Of a DNA stretch of 8,649 bases, positions 1 to 6,465 are shown piece by piece. How positions within the stretch are numbered: the stretch's first letter is position 1; each line of letters opens with the position of its first letter. Under the pieces are notes generated by a model. It saw only the letters and a list, made by a program, of their open reading frames with translations, ran no database searches and was not told the origin of the DNA. Made by a program: the position numbers and the translations under genes. This DNA is from an uncultured bacterium (GTDB lineage Bacteria > Bacillota > Clostridia > Oscillospirales > Oscillospiraceae), in contig CASEKM010000050.1 in NCBI GenBank assembly GCA_949288405.1, forward strand, positions 1 to 8,649, given 5' to 3'.

Positions 1-38
1 TTTTATCAATCTGTGAGAAGGAAAGAGAGGACAACACT

Positions 39-956
39 ATGGAAGAGTTGCTGGACAGCCTGCTGGAGGAGTGCCGCCCCTACACACAGCAGGGCAAGGT
101 GGCCACCTATATCCCCGAGCTGGCCAAGGGCGATCCCTCCAACCTGGGCATCTATATCCTCAGCAGCGACGGGCGGCACTACCAGGCGGGAGACTGGCAG
201 AAGCACTTCACCATCCAGAGCGTGGTGAAGCCCATCCTGCTCCTGCTGGCCCTGATGGACAACGGAGAGGCCAAGGTCCGGGCCAAGGTGGGGGTGGAGG
301 CCACCGGCAAGCCCTTTGACGCCATCAACGTCACCGACTCCCCCCTCCTCAGCGAGCACCTGAACCCCATGGTGAACATGGGGGCCATCGCCATCTGCAC
401 CCTTTTGAAGGGCGGGGACTACCAGGAGCGGTTCCAGCGGCTGCTGGAGTTCACCCGCACCCTGGCGGGCAACCCGGACATCGATCTGGACGAGGCGGTG
501 TACCGCTCGGAGAAGCGCACCGGCAGCAAGAACCGGGCCCTGGCCTTCCTGCTCAAGTCCTACGGGATGCTGGACGACGGGGTGGAGGACGTGCTGGACT
601 GCTACTTCCGGGCCTGCTCCATCCGGGTGAACAGCCGGGACCTGGCCCACATCGGCTTTATGCTGGCCAACCATGGCAAGACCCTCCAGTCGGACCACCC
701 CCTCTTTCCGCCCCAGTACGCCCGGTATGTGAACGCCATTCTGCTCACCTGCGGCATGTACGACGGCTCCGGGGAGTTTGCCGTCCAGGTGGGCGTCCCC
801 GCCAAGAGCGGCGTGGGGGGCGGCATCATGGCCGTGGTGCCCACCCGCATGGGCATCGGCATCTTCTCCCCCGGCCTGGACAACAAGGGCAACAGCTTGG
901 CGGGCATTCAGATGCTGGAGCGCCTGTCCCGGCGGATGTATCTGAGCATCTTTTGA
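39..956 (+). CDS. glsA: Glutaminase (L-glutamine amidohydrolase)
   Basis: Cytoplasmic enzyme that hydrolyses L-glutamine to L-glutamate and ammonia. The 305-residue product has the usual length of bacterial glutaminases of the serine-dependent, beta-lactamase-like fold. Visible family marks are GKVATYIPELA near residues 19-29, the catalytic S-x-x-K as QSVVK (S61, K64), NPMVNMGAI at 109-117, YRSEK at 155-159, TCGMYDGSGEFA at 237-248, VPAKSGVGGGI at 253-263 (the KSG element) and GLDNKGNS at 279-286. The ATG at 39 is supported by a purine-rich AGAGAGG (24-30) eight bases upstream. It converges on the GltS-family gene at 1067-2329, and its product glutamate is the expected substrate of that family. 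Only 38 bp of upstream sequence are visible, so its promoter and any operator cannot be judged. The family call is firm; regulation is unknown. Confidence 0.96.
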   Translation: MEELLDSLLEECRPYTQQGKVATYIPELAKGDPSNLGIYILSSDGRHYQAGDWQKHFTIQSVVKPILLLLALMDNGEAKVRAKVGVEATGKPFDAINVTDSPLLSEHLNPMVNMGAIAICTLLKGGDYQERFQRLLEFTRTLAGNPDIDLDEAVYRSEKRTGSKNRALAFLLKSYGMLDDGVEDVLDCYFRACSIRVNSRDLAHIGFMLANHGKTLQSDHPLFPPQYARYVNAILLTCGMYDGSGEFAVQVGVPAKSGVGGGIMAVVPTRMGIGIFSPGLDNKGNSLAGIQMLERLSRRMYLSIF

Positions 957-986
957 CTAAGATCGGCCCGCAGCTTACACTTCAGC

Positions 987-1022
987 GCACGAAGGCCCTC
1001 CCAGATGGGAGGGCCTTCGTGC
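987..1022. terminator. Perfect hairpin between convergent glsA and gltS genes (possible bidirectional terminator)
   Basis: GCACGAAGGCCCTCCC (987-1002) pairs perfectly with GGGAGGGCCTTCGTGC (1007-1022) across a four-base loop: 16 bp with no mismatch. It lies 30 bp after the glsA stop and 44 bp after the stop of the opposing gene, so its place suits a shared transcript end. Neither strand has a T-run after the stem, so it is not a canonical intrinsic terminator. It may instead block 3' exonucleases, define mRNA ends, or pause polymerase for Rho. Confidence 0.6.
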
Positions 1023-1066
1023 AGCAAGGAGGATATTATAAGGACGAGAGAGACGTTCCGGTTCGC

Positions 1067-2329
1067 TCAGACCTTGAACAGTCCGCCGAACAGGGACAGG
1101 AAAATGGGATTGTAGATGTCGTCGATGATGACGGCGAAGGAGGGGTAGAGCACCCAGGCCACGTTGTGCCAGCCGTACTGGTCCATGACCGCCTTCTCGT
1201 TGGCCACGGCGTTGGGCCCGGAGCCGCAGCCCCAGCCGCAGTTGCCCGCCGCCATGACGGCGGCGCCGTAGTCCCGGCCGAACATGTTGTAGGAGATGAA
1301 GATGGCAAACAGGGCCATGAGCACCGCCTGTACCAGCAGCACCGCGCCCATCTGGCCGGCCACGCCCGCCAGGGCGGTGATGTCGATGGTCATCAGCACC
1401 AGGGCCAGGTAGAGCTCCAGGAACATGTGCTCAATGGCGTCCACCTCGGGGGTGTAGAACTTGATGTTGGCGGCCTCCATCACGTTCCGGGCGATGGCGC
1501 CGGCGAACAGGCAGCCGATGAACTTGGGCATCTCGATCATGGGGATGTTGTCCAGGAAGCAGTAGATGGGCATGCCCAGGGCGCACAGCAGCAGGACCAT
1601 GCCGAACATGGACACCATCCGGCCGTTGCTCAGCTCGTTGATCTTGCCGCTGGCGGCGGACTCGGGCTTATCGTTGGGGTCGGACTTCAGGTGGTGGCGG
1701 TGGATCAGGAAGGCGGCCACCGGCCCGCCGATGAGGGAGCCCATGATGTTGCCCAGGGTACCGGCGGTGACGCCCACGGTGGTGGCGGACTCAGGGGCGC
1801 CCCATTCAATGAAGATGGGACCGAAGGCGGAAGCGGTGCCCACGCCGCCGGACATGGCGGCGGAGGAGCACTGGAGGGCCAGGAAGGGGTCCATCCCCAC
1901 CAGCTTGCCCACCAGCACGCCCAGCACATCCTGGAGGGTGATGAGCAGGCAGGCGGCCAGGGCGATCATCAGGCACAGCTTGCCGCCGGCGTGGCGGATC
2001 AGCTTCCAGCTGAAGCCGAAGCCCACACACATGAAGAACACGTTCTGACACAGGTCCTGGACGGTCTTCACATCAAAGGACAGGGCGATGACGCCGCTGC
2101 CCTTCAAAATGGCGACCACGATGGAGAACAGCAGACCGGACACCACCGGGGCGGGAATGGCGAACTTGCGCAGCAGACCGGAGTGATTCACCAGGGCGTG
2201 GCCCAGGAAGATCACAATGGCGGCAAAGCCGAGGCTGGTGAGGTACTCAAACTGAAAGGCGTTGACCGCGCCGTCTGTTCCGGCGGTAAAGGTCCCGAAA
2301 TAGGACAGGATCTCTTCTGCGGTTGGCAT
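1067..2329 (-). CDS. gltS: Sodium/glutamate symporter, GltS family (copy 1)
   Basis: Polytopic inner-membrane carrier of the glutamate:Na+ symporter (ESS) family, expected to import glutamate with sodium. The 420-residue protein is hydrophobic almost throughout, with two halves joined by a charged loop (about 210-236, HRHHLKSDPNDKPES). Each half has a glycine-rich segment typical of the family's re-entrant loops: SGGVGTASAFGP (160-171) and GCGSGPNAVANEKA (367-380). IPAPVVSGLL (58-67) is another family signature. The ATG at 2329 follows AGAAGG (complement of 2336-2341) by six bases. It has its own promoter (2398-2426) and lies behind the terminator of the second gltS gene, so it is a separate transcription unit. 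The family is certain; glutamate as sole substrate is inferred, and aspartate or another amino dicarboxylate is possible. Confidence 0.92.
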   Translation of the reverse strand: MPTAEEILSYFGTFTAGTDGAVNAFQFEYLTSLGFAAIVIFLGHALVNHSGLLRKFAIPAPVVSGLLFSIVVAILKGSGVIALSFDVKTVQDLCQNVFFMCVGFGFSWKLIRHAGGKLCLMIALAACLLITLQDVLGVLVGKLVGMDPFLALQCSSAAMSGGVGTASAFGPIFIEWGAPESATTVGVTAGTLGNIMGSLIGGPVAAFLIHRHHLKSDPNDKPESAASGKINELSNGRMVSMFGMVLLLCALGMPIYCFLDNIPMIEMPKFIGCLFAGAIARNVMEAANIKFYTPEVDAIEHMFLELYLALVLMTIDITALAGVAGQMGAVLLVQAVLMALFAIFISYNMFGRDYGAAVMAAGNCGWGCGSGPNAVANEKAVMDQYGWHNVAWVLYPSFAVIIDDIYNPIFLSLFGGLFKV

Positions 2330-2397
2330 AAAAAACCTTCTTTCTCACTGATATGTTGTTGGAACATCGCACAGAGTTAGGGCCCTCTTGTTAAGAA

Positions 2398-2426
2398 ATT
2401 GTAAATATTTTTTGTCTTACCGTCAA
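2398..2426 (-). promoter_or_regulatory. Sigma-A promoter of gltS copy 1
   Basis: Reading the minus strand, TTGACG (complement of 2421-2426) is followed after 17 bases by TACAAT (complement of 2398-2403). Both boxes are one base from consensus and the spacing is ideal. Transcription should start near 2391, giving a leader of about 60 bases to the ATG at 2329. The candidate operator repeats lie immediately upstream of the -35 box, a position that suits activation. Confidence 0.8.
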
Positions 2427-2431
2427 TTATG

Positions 2432-2471
2432 CGTAAATAAAGTACATCTTTCGTAAGTAAAGTTCTCGTTA
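2432..2471 (-). promoter_or_regulatory. Candidate operator upstream of gltS copy 1
   Basis: Two near-identical 12-mers lie 20 bp apart, about two helical turns: CGTAAATAAAGT (2432-2443) and CGTAAGTAAAGT (2452-2463), one mismatch. They are followed by CGTTA (2467-2471). The nearer copy ends five bases from the -35 box. GTAAGTAA-N6-CGTTA recurs with the same spacing upstream of the other gltS gene. Further out, GTTAAG (2468-2473) and CTTAAC (2490-2495) form an interrupted inverted repeat. The binding protein is not known from sequence; the neighbouring CitB-type response regulator is the obvious candidate. Confidence 0.6.
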
Positions 2472-2510
2472 AGATTTACGATATATTTACTTAACCCGCT
2501 CTGGACGCAT

Positions 2511-2543
2511 AAAACCCCCCACTCCCATGGGAGCGGGGGGCTT
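2511..2543 (-). terminator. Intrinsic terminator of gltS copy 2
   Basis: On the minus strand, CCCCCCGCTCCC pairs with GGGAGTGGGGGG around a two-base turn (the top C-G pair may open to a four-base loop), followed by TTTT. One pair is G-U in minus-strand RNA but would be an A-C mismatch in plus-strand RNA. With the T-run also on the minus side, this shows the direction. It begins about 30 bp after the stop of the 2572-3774 gene and separates it from the promoter of gltS copy 1. Confidence 0.85.
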
Positions 2544-2571
2544 GGGAAGAAGGAAGCCGAAGGGATACCGG

Positions 2572-3774
2572 TCAGGGCATATACCCCAGCGCTTTGGTCA
2601 GGGGCTCTGCAATCACCGAGCAGAAGATGGGATTGACGATGTCCAGCACCAGCAGTCCGAAGGGGGGATAGATGACCCAGCCGATGTGGGAGAAGCCGTG
2701 CTCGGCCATGACGGCCTTCTCGTTGGCCATGGTGTTGGGGCCGTTGCCCAGGCCCATGCCGATGTGGCCGGCCACGATGACGGCGGCGTCATAGTTGCTG
2801 CCGCAGCAGCGGAAGGTGACGATATAGCAGAAGATGCAGGTGGTGATCACCTGGGCGGCGAAGATCAGCACGAAGGGACCGAAGGAGTCGGCCAGCTTGG
2901 TCACGTCGATGGTCATCATGGTCATGCCCAGGAAGATCTCCAGGCAGATGTCGCCGAAGGCGTCCAGCTCCTCCGTCCGGACCTCCACCCGGACCACATC
3001 CAGGATATTCCGGAGGATGATGCCGCCGATCATACAGCCGATGAAGTAGGGGAACTCGATCATGGGGATCTGATCCGCCAGGTCCTTGATATAGGAGCCC
3101 AGGCCGGCGGCGATGATGATGAGGCACACGCTGCCGAGCAGGTTCTTGTTGTTCAGGGGGAAGACTTCTTCCTTCTCGCTCTCCGCCCGGTCCTCGCCGT
3201 GGAGGTTGTGGCGCTTGATGAGCATCCGGGCCACGGGGCCGCCGGTGAGGCTGGCAAACACCATGCCGAAGGTGGCGCACATGACGGCCAGCACAGTGGC
3301 GTCCGTGGCGCCCAGGGCCTCATAAGTGGGAGCGATGGCGCTGGAGGTGCCCACGCCGCCCATCAGGGACAGGGAGCCCAGGCCCAGGCCCTGGAGGGGG
3401 TGCATCCCCAGGACCATAGCCAGAGCCACGCCCAGCACGTCCTGGAACAAAATCAGTCCGATGGTGGCAATGGCGATGCCGATGCACACCCGGCCGCCCT
3501 GCTTGATGAGCTTCCAGGAGGCGGTCAGACCCACGCCGGTGAAGAAGATGTCCATGAACCACTCCTTCAGCACAGCCACGTCAAACTCCACCTGGAGGAC
3601 GCCGAAGCCCCGCAGGATGCCCAGCACGAAGCTGACCACCAGGCCGGCCACCACCACGCCGGGAACGCAGTAGGTCTGGAAGAACTTGACCCGCTTGACC
3701 ACGGCCCGGCCGACCATGGCGACCAGTGCTGCAATGGCTGCGCTCTGCATGACGTCAAAAGAGATCTCCAACAT
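2572..3774 (-). CDS. gltS: Sodium/glutamate symporter, GltS family (copy 2)
   Basis: Second polytopic carrier of the same family, 400 residues from the chosen start. It shares the two glycine-rich signatures, MGGVGTSSAIAP (138-149) and GLGNGPNTMANEKA (341-354), a charged loop between the halves (187-209, KRHNLHGEDRAESEKEE), and blocks such as SWKLI, QDVLGV, LTGGPVA, MTID and NPIF with the first copy. The copies are otherwise clearly diverged and this one lacks the roughly 20-residue hydrophilic N-terminal extension. The frame stays open to a TTG at 3828, but that stretch encodes an arginine-rich, non-membrane tail and overlaps a strong leader hairpin. The ATG at 3774 has a good Shine-Dalgarno sequence and starts directly into the family's N-terminus. 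It has its own promoter (3875-3904) and terminator. Substrate is inferred as glutamate or a close relative; the divergence may mean a different preference. Confidence 0.9.
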   Translation of the reverse strand: MLEISFDVMQSAAIAALVAMVGRAVVKRVKFFQTYCVPGVVVAGLVVSFVLGILRGFGVLQVEFDVAVLKEWFMDIFFTGVGLTASWKLIKQGGRVCIGIAIATIGLILFQDVLGVALAMVLGMHPLQGLGLGSLSLMGGVGTSSAIAPTYEALGATDATVLAVMCATFGMVFASLTGGPVARMLIKRHNLHGEDRAESEKEEVFPLNNKNLLGSVCLIIIAAGLGSYIKDLADQIPMIEFPYFIGCMIGGIILRNILDVVRVEVRTEELDAFGDICLEIFLGMTMMTIDVTKLADSFGPFVLIFAAQVITTCIFCYIVTFRCCGSNYDAAVIVAGHIGMGLGNGPNTMANEKAVMAEHGFSHIGWVIYPPFGLLVLDIVNPIFCSVIAEPLTKALGYMP

Positions 3775-3784
3775 ACAACACACA

Positions 3785-3793
3785 CTTCCTTTC
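3785..3793 (-). promoter_or_regulatory. Ribosome binding site deciding the start of gltS copy 2
   Basis: Minus-strand GGAAAGGAAGTG ends close to the ATG at 3774. AAGGAAGTG differs by one base from the ideal AAGGAGGTG and leaves about seven to ten bases to the ATG, depending on how pairing is counted. No comparable site precedes the upstream TTG at 3828. Confidence 0.65.
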
Positions 3794-3822
3794 CGCCGCA
3801 GCCGTTCTCTCGGCCCGCGGCG
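3794..3822 (-). promoter_or_regulatory. Leader hairpin next to the gltS copy 2 ribosome binding site
   Basis: Minus-strand RNA can fold CGCCGC-GG-GCCG, loop AGAGAA, CGGC-T-GCGGCG: ten GC-only pairs with a small asymmetric internal loop. Its 3' edge touches the Shine-Dalgarno region. No T-run follows, so it is not a terminator. It could modulate translation or mRNA stability; this is inference. Confidence 0.5.
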
Positions 3823-3874
3823 CGTCAAATTGGGAGGTGCGGCTTTGGAGGAGACCGCCTCCCGTCCTGATTTG

Positions 3875-3904
3875 AGTATAGGAGCTTGGCGGGCGGAAAG
3901 TCAA
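3875..3904 (-). promoter_or_regulatory. Sigma-A promoter of gltS copy 2
   Basis: Minus-strand TTGACT (complement of 3899-3904) and TATACT (complement of 3875-3880) are separated by 18 bases. Transcription should begin near 3868, giving a leader of roughly 95 bases that contains the hairpin at 3794-3822. An A/T-rich stretch including the candidate operator lies just upstream. Confidence 0.75.
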
Positions 3905-3908
3905 TTTT

Positions 3909-3948
3909 TGTAGGTATCGTTTCCCTTATGTAAGTAACTTATACGTTA
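3909..3948 (-). promoter_or_regulatory. Candidate operator upstream of gltS copy 2
   Basis: GTAAGTAA (3930-3937), six bases, then CGTTA (3944-3948): the same composite element as upstream of gltS copy 1, in the same orientation and spacing. A weaker copy of the repeat, TGTAGGTATCGT (3909-3920), lies 20 bp nearer the promoter, matching the two-repeat layout there. Two extra CGTTAA boxes follow at 3958-3963 and 3966-3971. With the promoter and terminator, this accounts for most of the 318-bp gap 3775-4092; I see no gene in that gap. Confidence 0.55.
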
Positions 3949-3979
3949 TAAAAATCCCGTTAAAACGTTAAGAAACCAT

Positions 3980-4022
3980 AAAAAATCGTCCTGTTTCTCA
4001 GAATACTCTCAGAAACAGGACG
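3980..4022 (-). terminator. Intrinsic terminator of the two-component operon
   Basis: On the minus strand, CGTCCTGTTTCT (complement of 4011-4022) pairs with AGAAACAGGACG (complement of 3987-3998). Inside the 12-bp stem, a G-G mismatch and three further pairs close a GTAT loop. The stem is followed by A and then TTTTTT (complement of 3980-3985). It begins 70 bp after the response regulator stop and ends that operon before the promoter region of gltS copy 2. Confidence 0.9.
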
Positions 4023-4092
4023 GAAGGGACGGGAAAACAGAAGACGTTTGACAGCTCCTCCGGCGCGGCTTTTGTAGCTTTTGGTCCCGCCG

Positions 4093-4800
4093 TCACCGGC
4101 CGGAGGCGCCGGAGCGGCCCATATAGCTGTACCGGATGGAGGGCCGCCCGCCGGTCTGGTAGTCGATGGAGCTGGCCAGCTCCCCCGCCTCCACCATATA
4201 GTTCACATACCGGCGGATGGTGATGCGGGACAGGTGGACCTGCTCCGCGATCTCCTCGCTGGTGAGGGCCTGCCCCCGGCTGGCCGCCAGAAAGGCCCGC
4301 ACCCGCTCCAGGGTGGCGGGGTTGAGGCCCTTGCTCATCTGTGCGCCCCCGGCCTCCGGCCCCTCCTGTCGGCGCATCATCTGGTCGATGGCCCGCTGGT
4401 CCAGGCTGCTCTGCTTCCCGGAAAACAGCCCCTGCATCTGGACAAATTTGTCCAGGGCCTGGCGGAACCGGTCAAAGGCGAAGGGCTTGACCAGATAGTC
4501 CAGCACCCCCCGGGACAGCAGGCTCTGAACGATCTCCCGGTCGTTGGCGGAGGTGACCATGATGATGGAGGGGTAATGCCCCAGGGCGTGCAGGCGGTCC
4601 ACAAACTCCAGCCCGTCCATGGAGGGGGTGTAGTAGTCCAGAATGATCAGATCCGGGCAGCAGTCGTCCAGGAGGAGCAGGGCCTCTCCCCCGCTTTTGC
4701 ACACCTGGAGCACCCGGAAGCGGGAGTCGCTCTCCACATACTGCCGGTCGATGGCCGCCACCATGGGGTCGTCCTCAACAATGATAACCTGATACGCCAT
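4093..4800 (-). CDS. CitB/DcuR-type response regulator
   Basis: DNA-binding response regulator, 235 residues from the chosen start, in the usual range for CitB/DcuR relatives. The receiver domain (about 2-120) has the acidic pair in IIVEDDP (8-14 counted from the upstream ATG), the phospho-acceptor aspartate in ILDYYTP (D57 in that count), the threonine in MVTSA (T85) and the lysine in LVKPF (K107). After a linker, a helix-turn-helix (LTSEEIAEQVHLSRITIRRYVNYM, about 181-204) is followed by GGRPSIRYS, the wing-like end seen in this family. An in-frame ATG at 4806 overlaps the kinase stop as ATGA, but AGGAGG lies only two bases before it and eight before the ATG at 4800, so I prefer 4800. It is paired with the kinase just upstream. 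Targets are inferred to be the two downstream gltS promoters. Confidence 0.92.
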   Translation of the reverse strand: MAYQVIIVEDDPMVAAIDRQYVESDSRFRVLQVCKSGGEALLLLDDCCPDLIILDYYTPSMDGLEFVDRLHALGHYPSIIMVTSANDREIVQSLLSRGVLDYLVKPFAFDRFRQALDKFVQMQGLFSGKQSSLDQRAIDQMMRRQEGPEAGGAQMSKGLNPATLERVRAFLAASRGQALTSEEIAEQVHLSRITIRRYVNYMVEAGELASSIDYQTGGRPSIRYSYMGRSGASGR

Positions 4801-4802
4801 AT

Positions 4803-6413
4803 TCATGCCTCCTCCCCAGCCGGGCTGGTAAAGTTCAGAGTGAAGCAGGTACCCGCCCCGGCCTCGGTCATAACGTCAATGGTCCCGTGATACTGCTCCA
4901 CCAACTGGTGGATGAGGCACAGCCCCAGCCCCCGGTTCTCCCCCTTGGAGGAGACTCCCTTCTCAAAGATATGGGGCTGCAGCTCCGGGGGGATGCCCCC
5001 GCCGGTGTCCTCACAGACGATCACATTGCAGTCCGGGCGGCAGTAGAGGGCCAGGCGGACCTCCCGCACCTCGTGGGAGCCCCGGGAGAGCTCCTCAATG
5101 GCGTTCTCCAGCAGGTTGCCCACGATGGTGGCGCAGTCCTCCTCGGGCAGCAGCAGGTCCTCCCGGCGGCAGCAGCTGTCCGAGGCCACCGACAGGCGGA
5201 TGCCCAGCTCGGCGGCGTGCATCATCTTGCCGATGACCAGGGCACAGATGCGGGACACCCGGATACAGTCGGCCGTCTCCCGGATGGCCTGACTGGTCAC
5301 CAAGCTGCTGTTCATAATGAAGGAGGCCGCCTTCTCCGGCTCCCCGGTCTGGAGGTAGCCCAGGATCACGTGGAGCTTGTTCATAAACTCGTGGTTGAAA
5401 AACCGCAGGGTGTCCAGCATGGCCCGGGCGCCGGACAGCTCATCGGACAGCTTGCGCAGCTCGGTCTTGTCGTGGAACACGTTCAGCACCCCGCTGCAGC
5501 CGGACTGTCCGGGAATGGGGATCTCGCTGGAGAGCACCTGGTGCCCGCCGATGACACAGGAGCGGTTGTGGACCGGCTGTCCGGTGCGGGCCGCCTGGAC
5601 GCAGGAGCTGTCCGGGAAGGCCTGGTCCAGCTTCCGCCCCCGCAGGGCCTTCTCCTCCCGGCCAAAGAGCTGGCAGGCCGCCTGGTTGGCAAAGACCACC
5701 TTCCCCTTGGGGTCGGTGGCCACCAGGCCGTCCTCCACCGCGTTGAGCACCTCCCCCTGCTGCAGGTAGAGCTCCAGCAGCTCGGTGGGGTGGTAGCCCA
5801 GCAGGGAGCGGCGCAGCAGCGCCACCAGCCACCGGGACAGCCCCAGCGCCACCACCAGGGCGGTGAAAAAGACCAGCACGCAGTAGAGCACCAGGCCCCG
5901 GATATGGGCGGAGACGTCGGCGGTGAACACCGAGGTCATCACAAAGCCCAGGATGGTCCCGTCGCTGTCCTCCACCCCGTGAAAGGCCCGGCGCTGGGTG
6001 CCGTGGGTGCCGTAGCCGGTGGTGATATAGGGGGCGCTCCCCTGGAGGATGGCCTCCTGGTCCCCCTCCACGAAGGAGTCGCCCCCCTCCTGGCGGCTGG
6101 TGTGGTAGAAGCGCAGGCTGTTGGCGTCACAGATGACGATGACGTGCAGCCCGTCCAGATTCTCGTTGAGCAGATCCATCTCCCGGGTCACCGCCGGGTC
6201 GGGGTAGCCCTGCTTGAGCATGGTTTTCACCGAGTCCAGAGAGGCGATGTAGGAGGCGGCGGAGCGGATCAGGCTGTCGGTGGACTGGAGCTGCCGGCTG
6301 ATGTCTGTCGCCAGCGTGACGCCCATGGAGAGCAGGAGCAGCACGGCGGCAAAGCCCACAAAGCTGACAAAGAGCTGCTTTTCCAGAGAAAAGCGCTGAA
6401 TGGCACGAAACAC
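4803..6413 (-). CDS. CitA/DcuS-type sensor histidine kinase
   Basis: Membrane sensor kinase, 536 residues. Order: transmembrane helix about 13-34; extracytoplasmic PAS/Cache-type sensor about 38-168; second helix about 173-191; cytoplasmic PAS about 213-320 (LNAVEDGLVATDPKGKVVFAN); phospho-acceptor region with FFNHEFMNKLHVILGYLQ (H341), the hallmark of the CitA/DcuS family; ATPase domain with GNLLENAIEE (432-441), CEDTGGGIPPE (467-477) and NRGLGLCLIHQLV (493-505). In the sensor, R101-x-x-H104, F114 and R142-x-F144 line up with the carboxylate-binding positions known in DcuS/CitA, so a carboxylate ligand is likely; given the neighbours, glutamate is my inference. The start is GTG at 6413 with GGGAGG (complement of 6420-6425) six bases upstream. 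It lies 52 bp after rimM with no visible promoter in that gap. Confidence 0.93.
   Translation of the reverse strand: MFRAIQRFSLEKQLFVSFVGFAAVLLLLSMGVTLATDISRQLQSTDSLIRSAASYIASLDSVKTMLKQGYPDPAVTREMDLLNENLDGLHVIVICDANSLRFYHTSRQEGGDSFVEGDQEAILQGSAPYITTGYGTHGTQRRAFHGVEDSDGTILGFVMTSVFTADVSAHIRGLVLYCVLVFFTALVVALGLSRWLVALLRRSLLGYHPTELLELYLQQGEVLNAVEDGLVATDPKGKVVFANQAACQLFGREEKALRGRKLDQAFPDSSCVQAARTGQPVHNRSCVIGGHQVLSSEIPIPGQSGCSGVLNVFHDKTELRKLSDELSGARAMLDTLRFFNHEFMNKLHVILGYLQTGEPEKAASFIMNSSLVTSQAIRETADCIRVSRICALVIGKMMHAAELGIRLSVASDSCCRREDLLLPEEDCATIVGNLLENAIEELSRGSHEVREVRLALYCRPDCNVIVCEDTGGGIPPELQPHIFEKGVSSKGENRGLGLCLIHQLVEQYHGTIDVMTEAGAGTCFTLNFTSPAGEEA
4809..4815 (-). promoter_or_regulatory. Ribosome binding site of the response regulator
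   Basis: GAGGAGG on the minus strand lies inside the last codons of the kinase gene. It is eight bases from the ATG at 4800 and only two from the ATG at 4806, which favours 4800 as the real start. Its position within the kinase reading frame implies translational coupling of the pair. Confidence 0.7.
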
Positions 6414-6465
6414 GGCACACCTCCCTCAGACGCGCGCAGGATGCGGGGACAGGCCCGTCAGGCCC

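Noticed and set aside
1..38. TATCAA near the left edge as a -10 box for glsA
   Set aside because: Too little upstream sequence to look for a -35 box, so it cannot be supported.
6..698. Open frame antisense to glsA (230 codons)
   Set aside because: The plus strand encodes an intact glutaminase with all family motifs; the antisense product resembles nothing I recognise.
2353..2367. Small hairpin ATGTT-GTTGG-AACAT in the leader of gltS copy 1
   Set aside because: Only five AT-rich pairs; too weak to call a regulatory structure.
953..2380. Long open frame on the plus strand, antisense to gltS copy 1 (475 codons)
   Set aside because: It is a mirror of a GC-rich membrane protein gene. The product is rich in His, Gly, Gln, Asp and Val with no recognisable domain, and the opposite strand encodes a clear GltS protein with a promoter and ribosome binding site.
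2527..3870. Long open frame antisense to gltS copy 2 (447 codons)
   Set aside because: Same low-complexity His/Ala/Gly/Asp composition typical of an antisense shadow; it also runs through the terminator and promoter of the real genes.
6414..6465. Possible terminator or promoter between rimM and the sensor kinase
   Set aside because: Only short GGCC self-pairing and a repeated GGGCCT are present, with no T-run and no -35/-10 pair. I treat it as a plain spacer carrying the kinase ribosome binding site.
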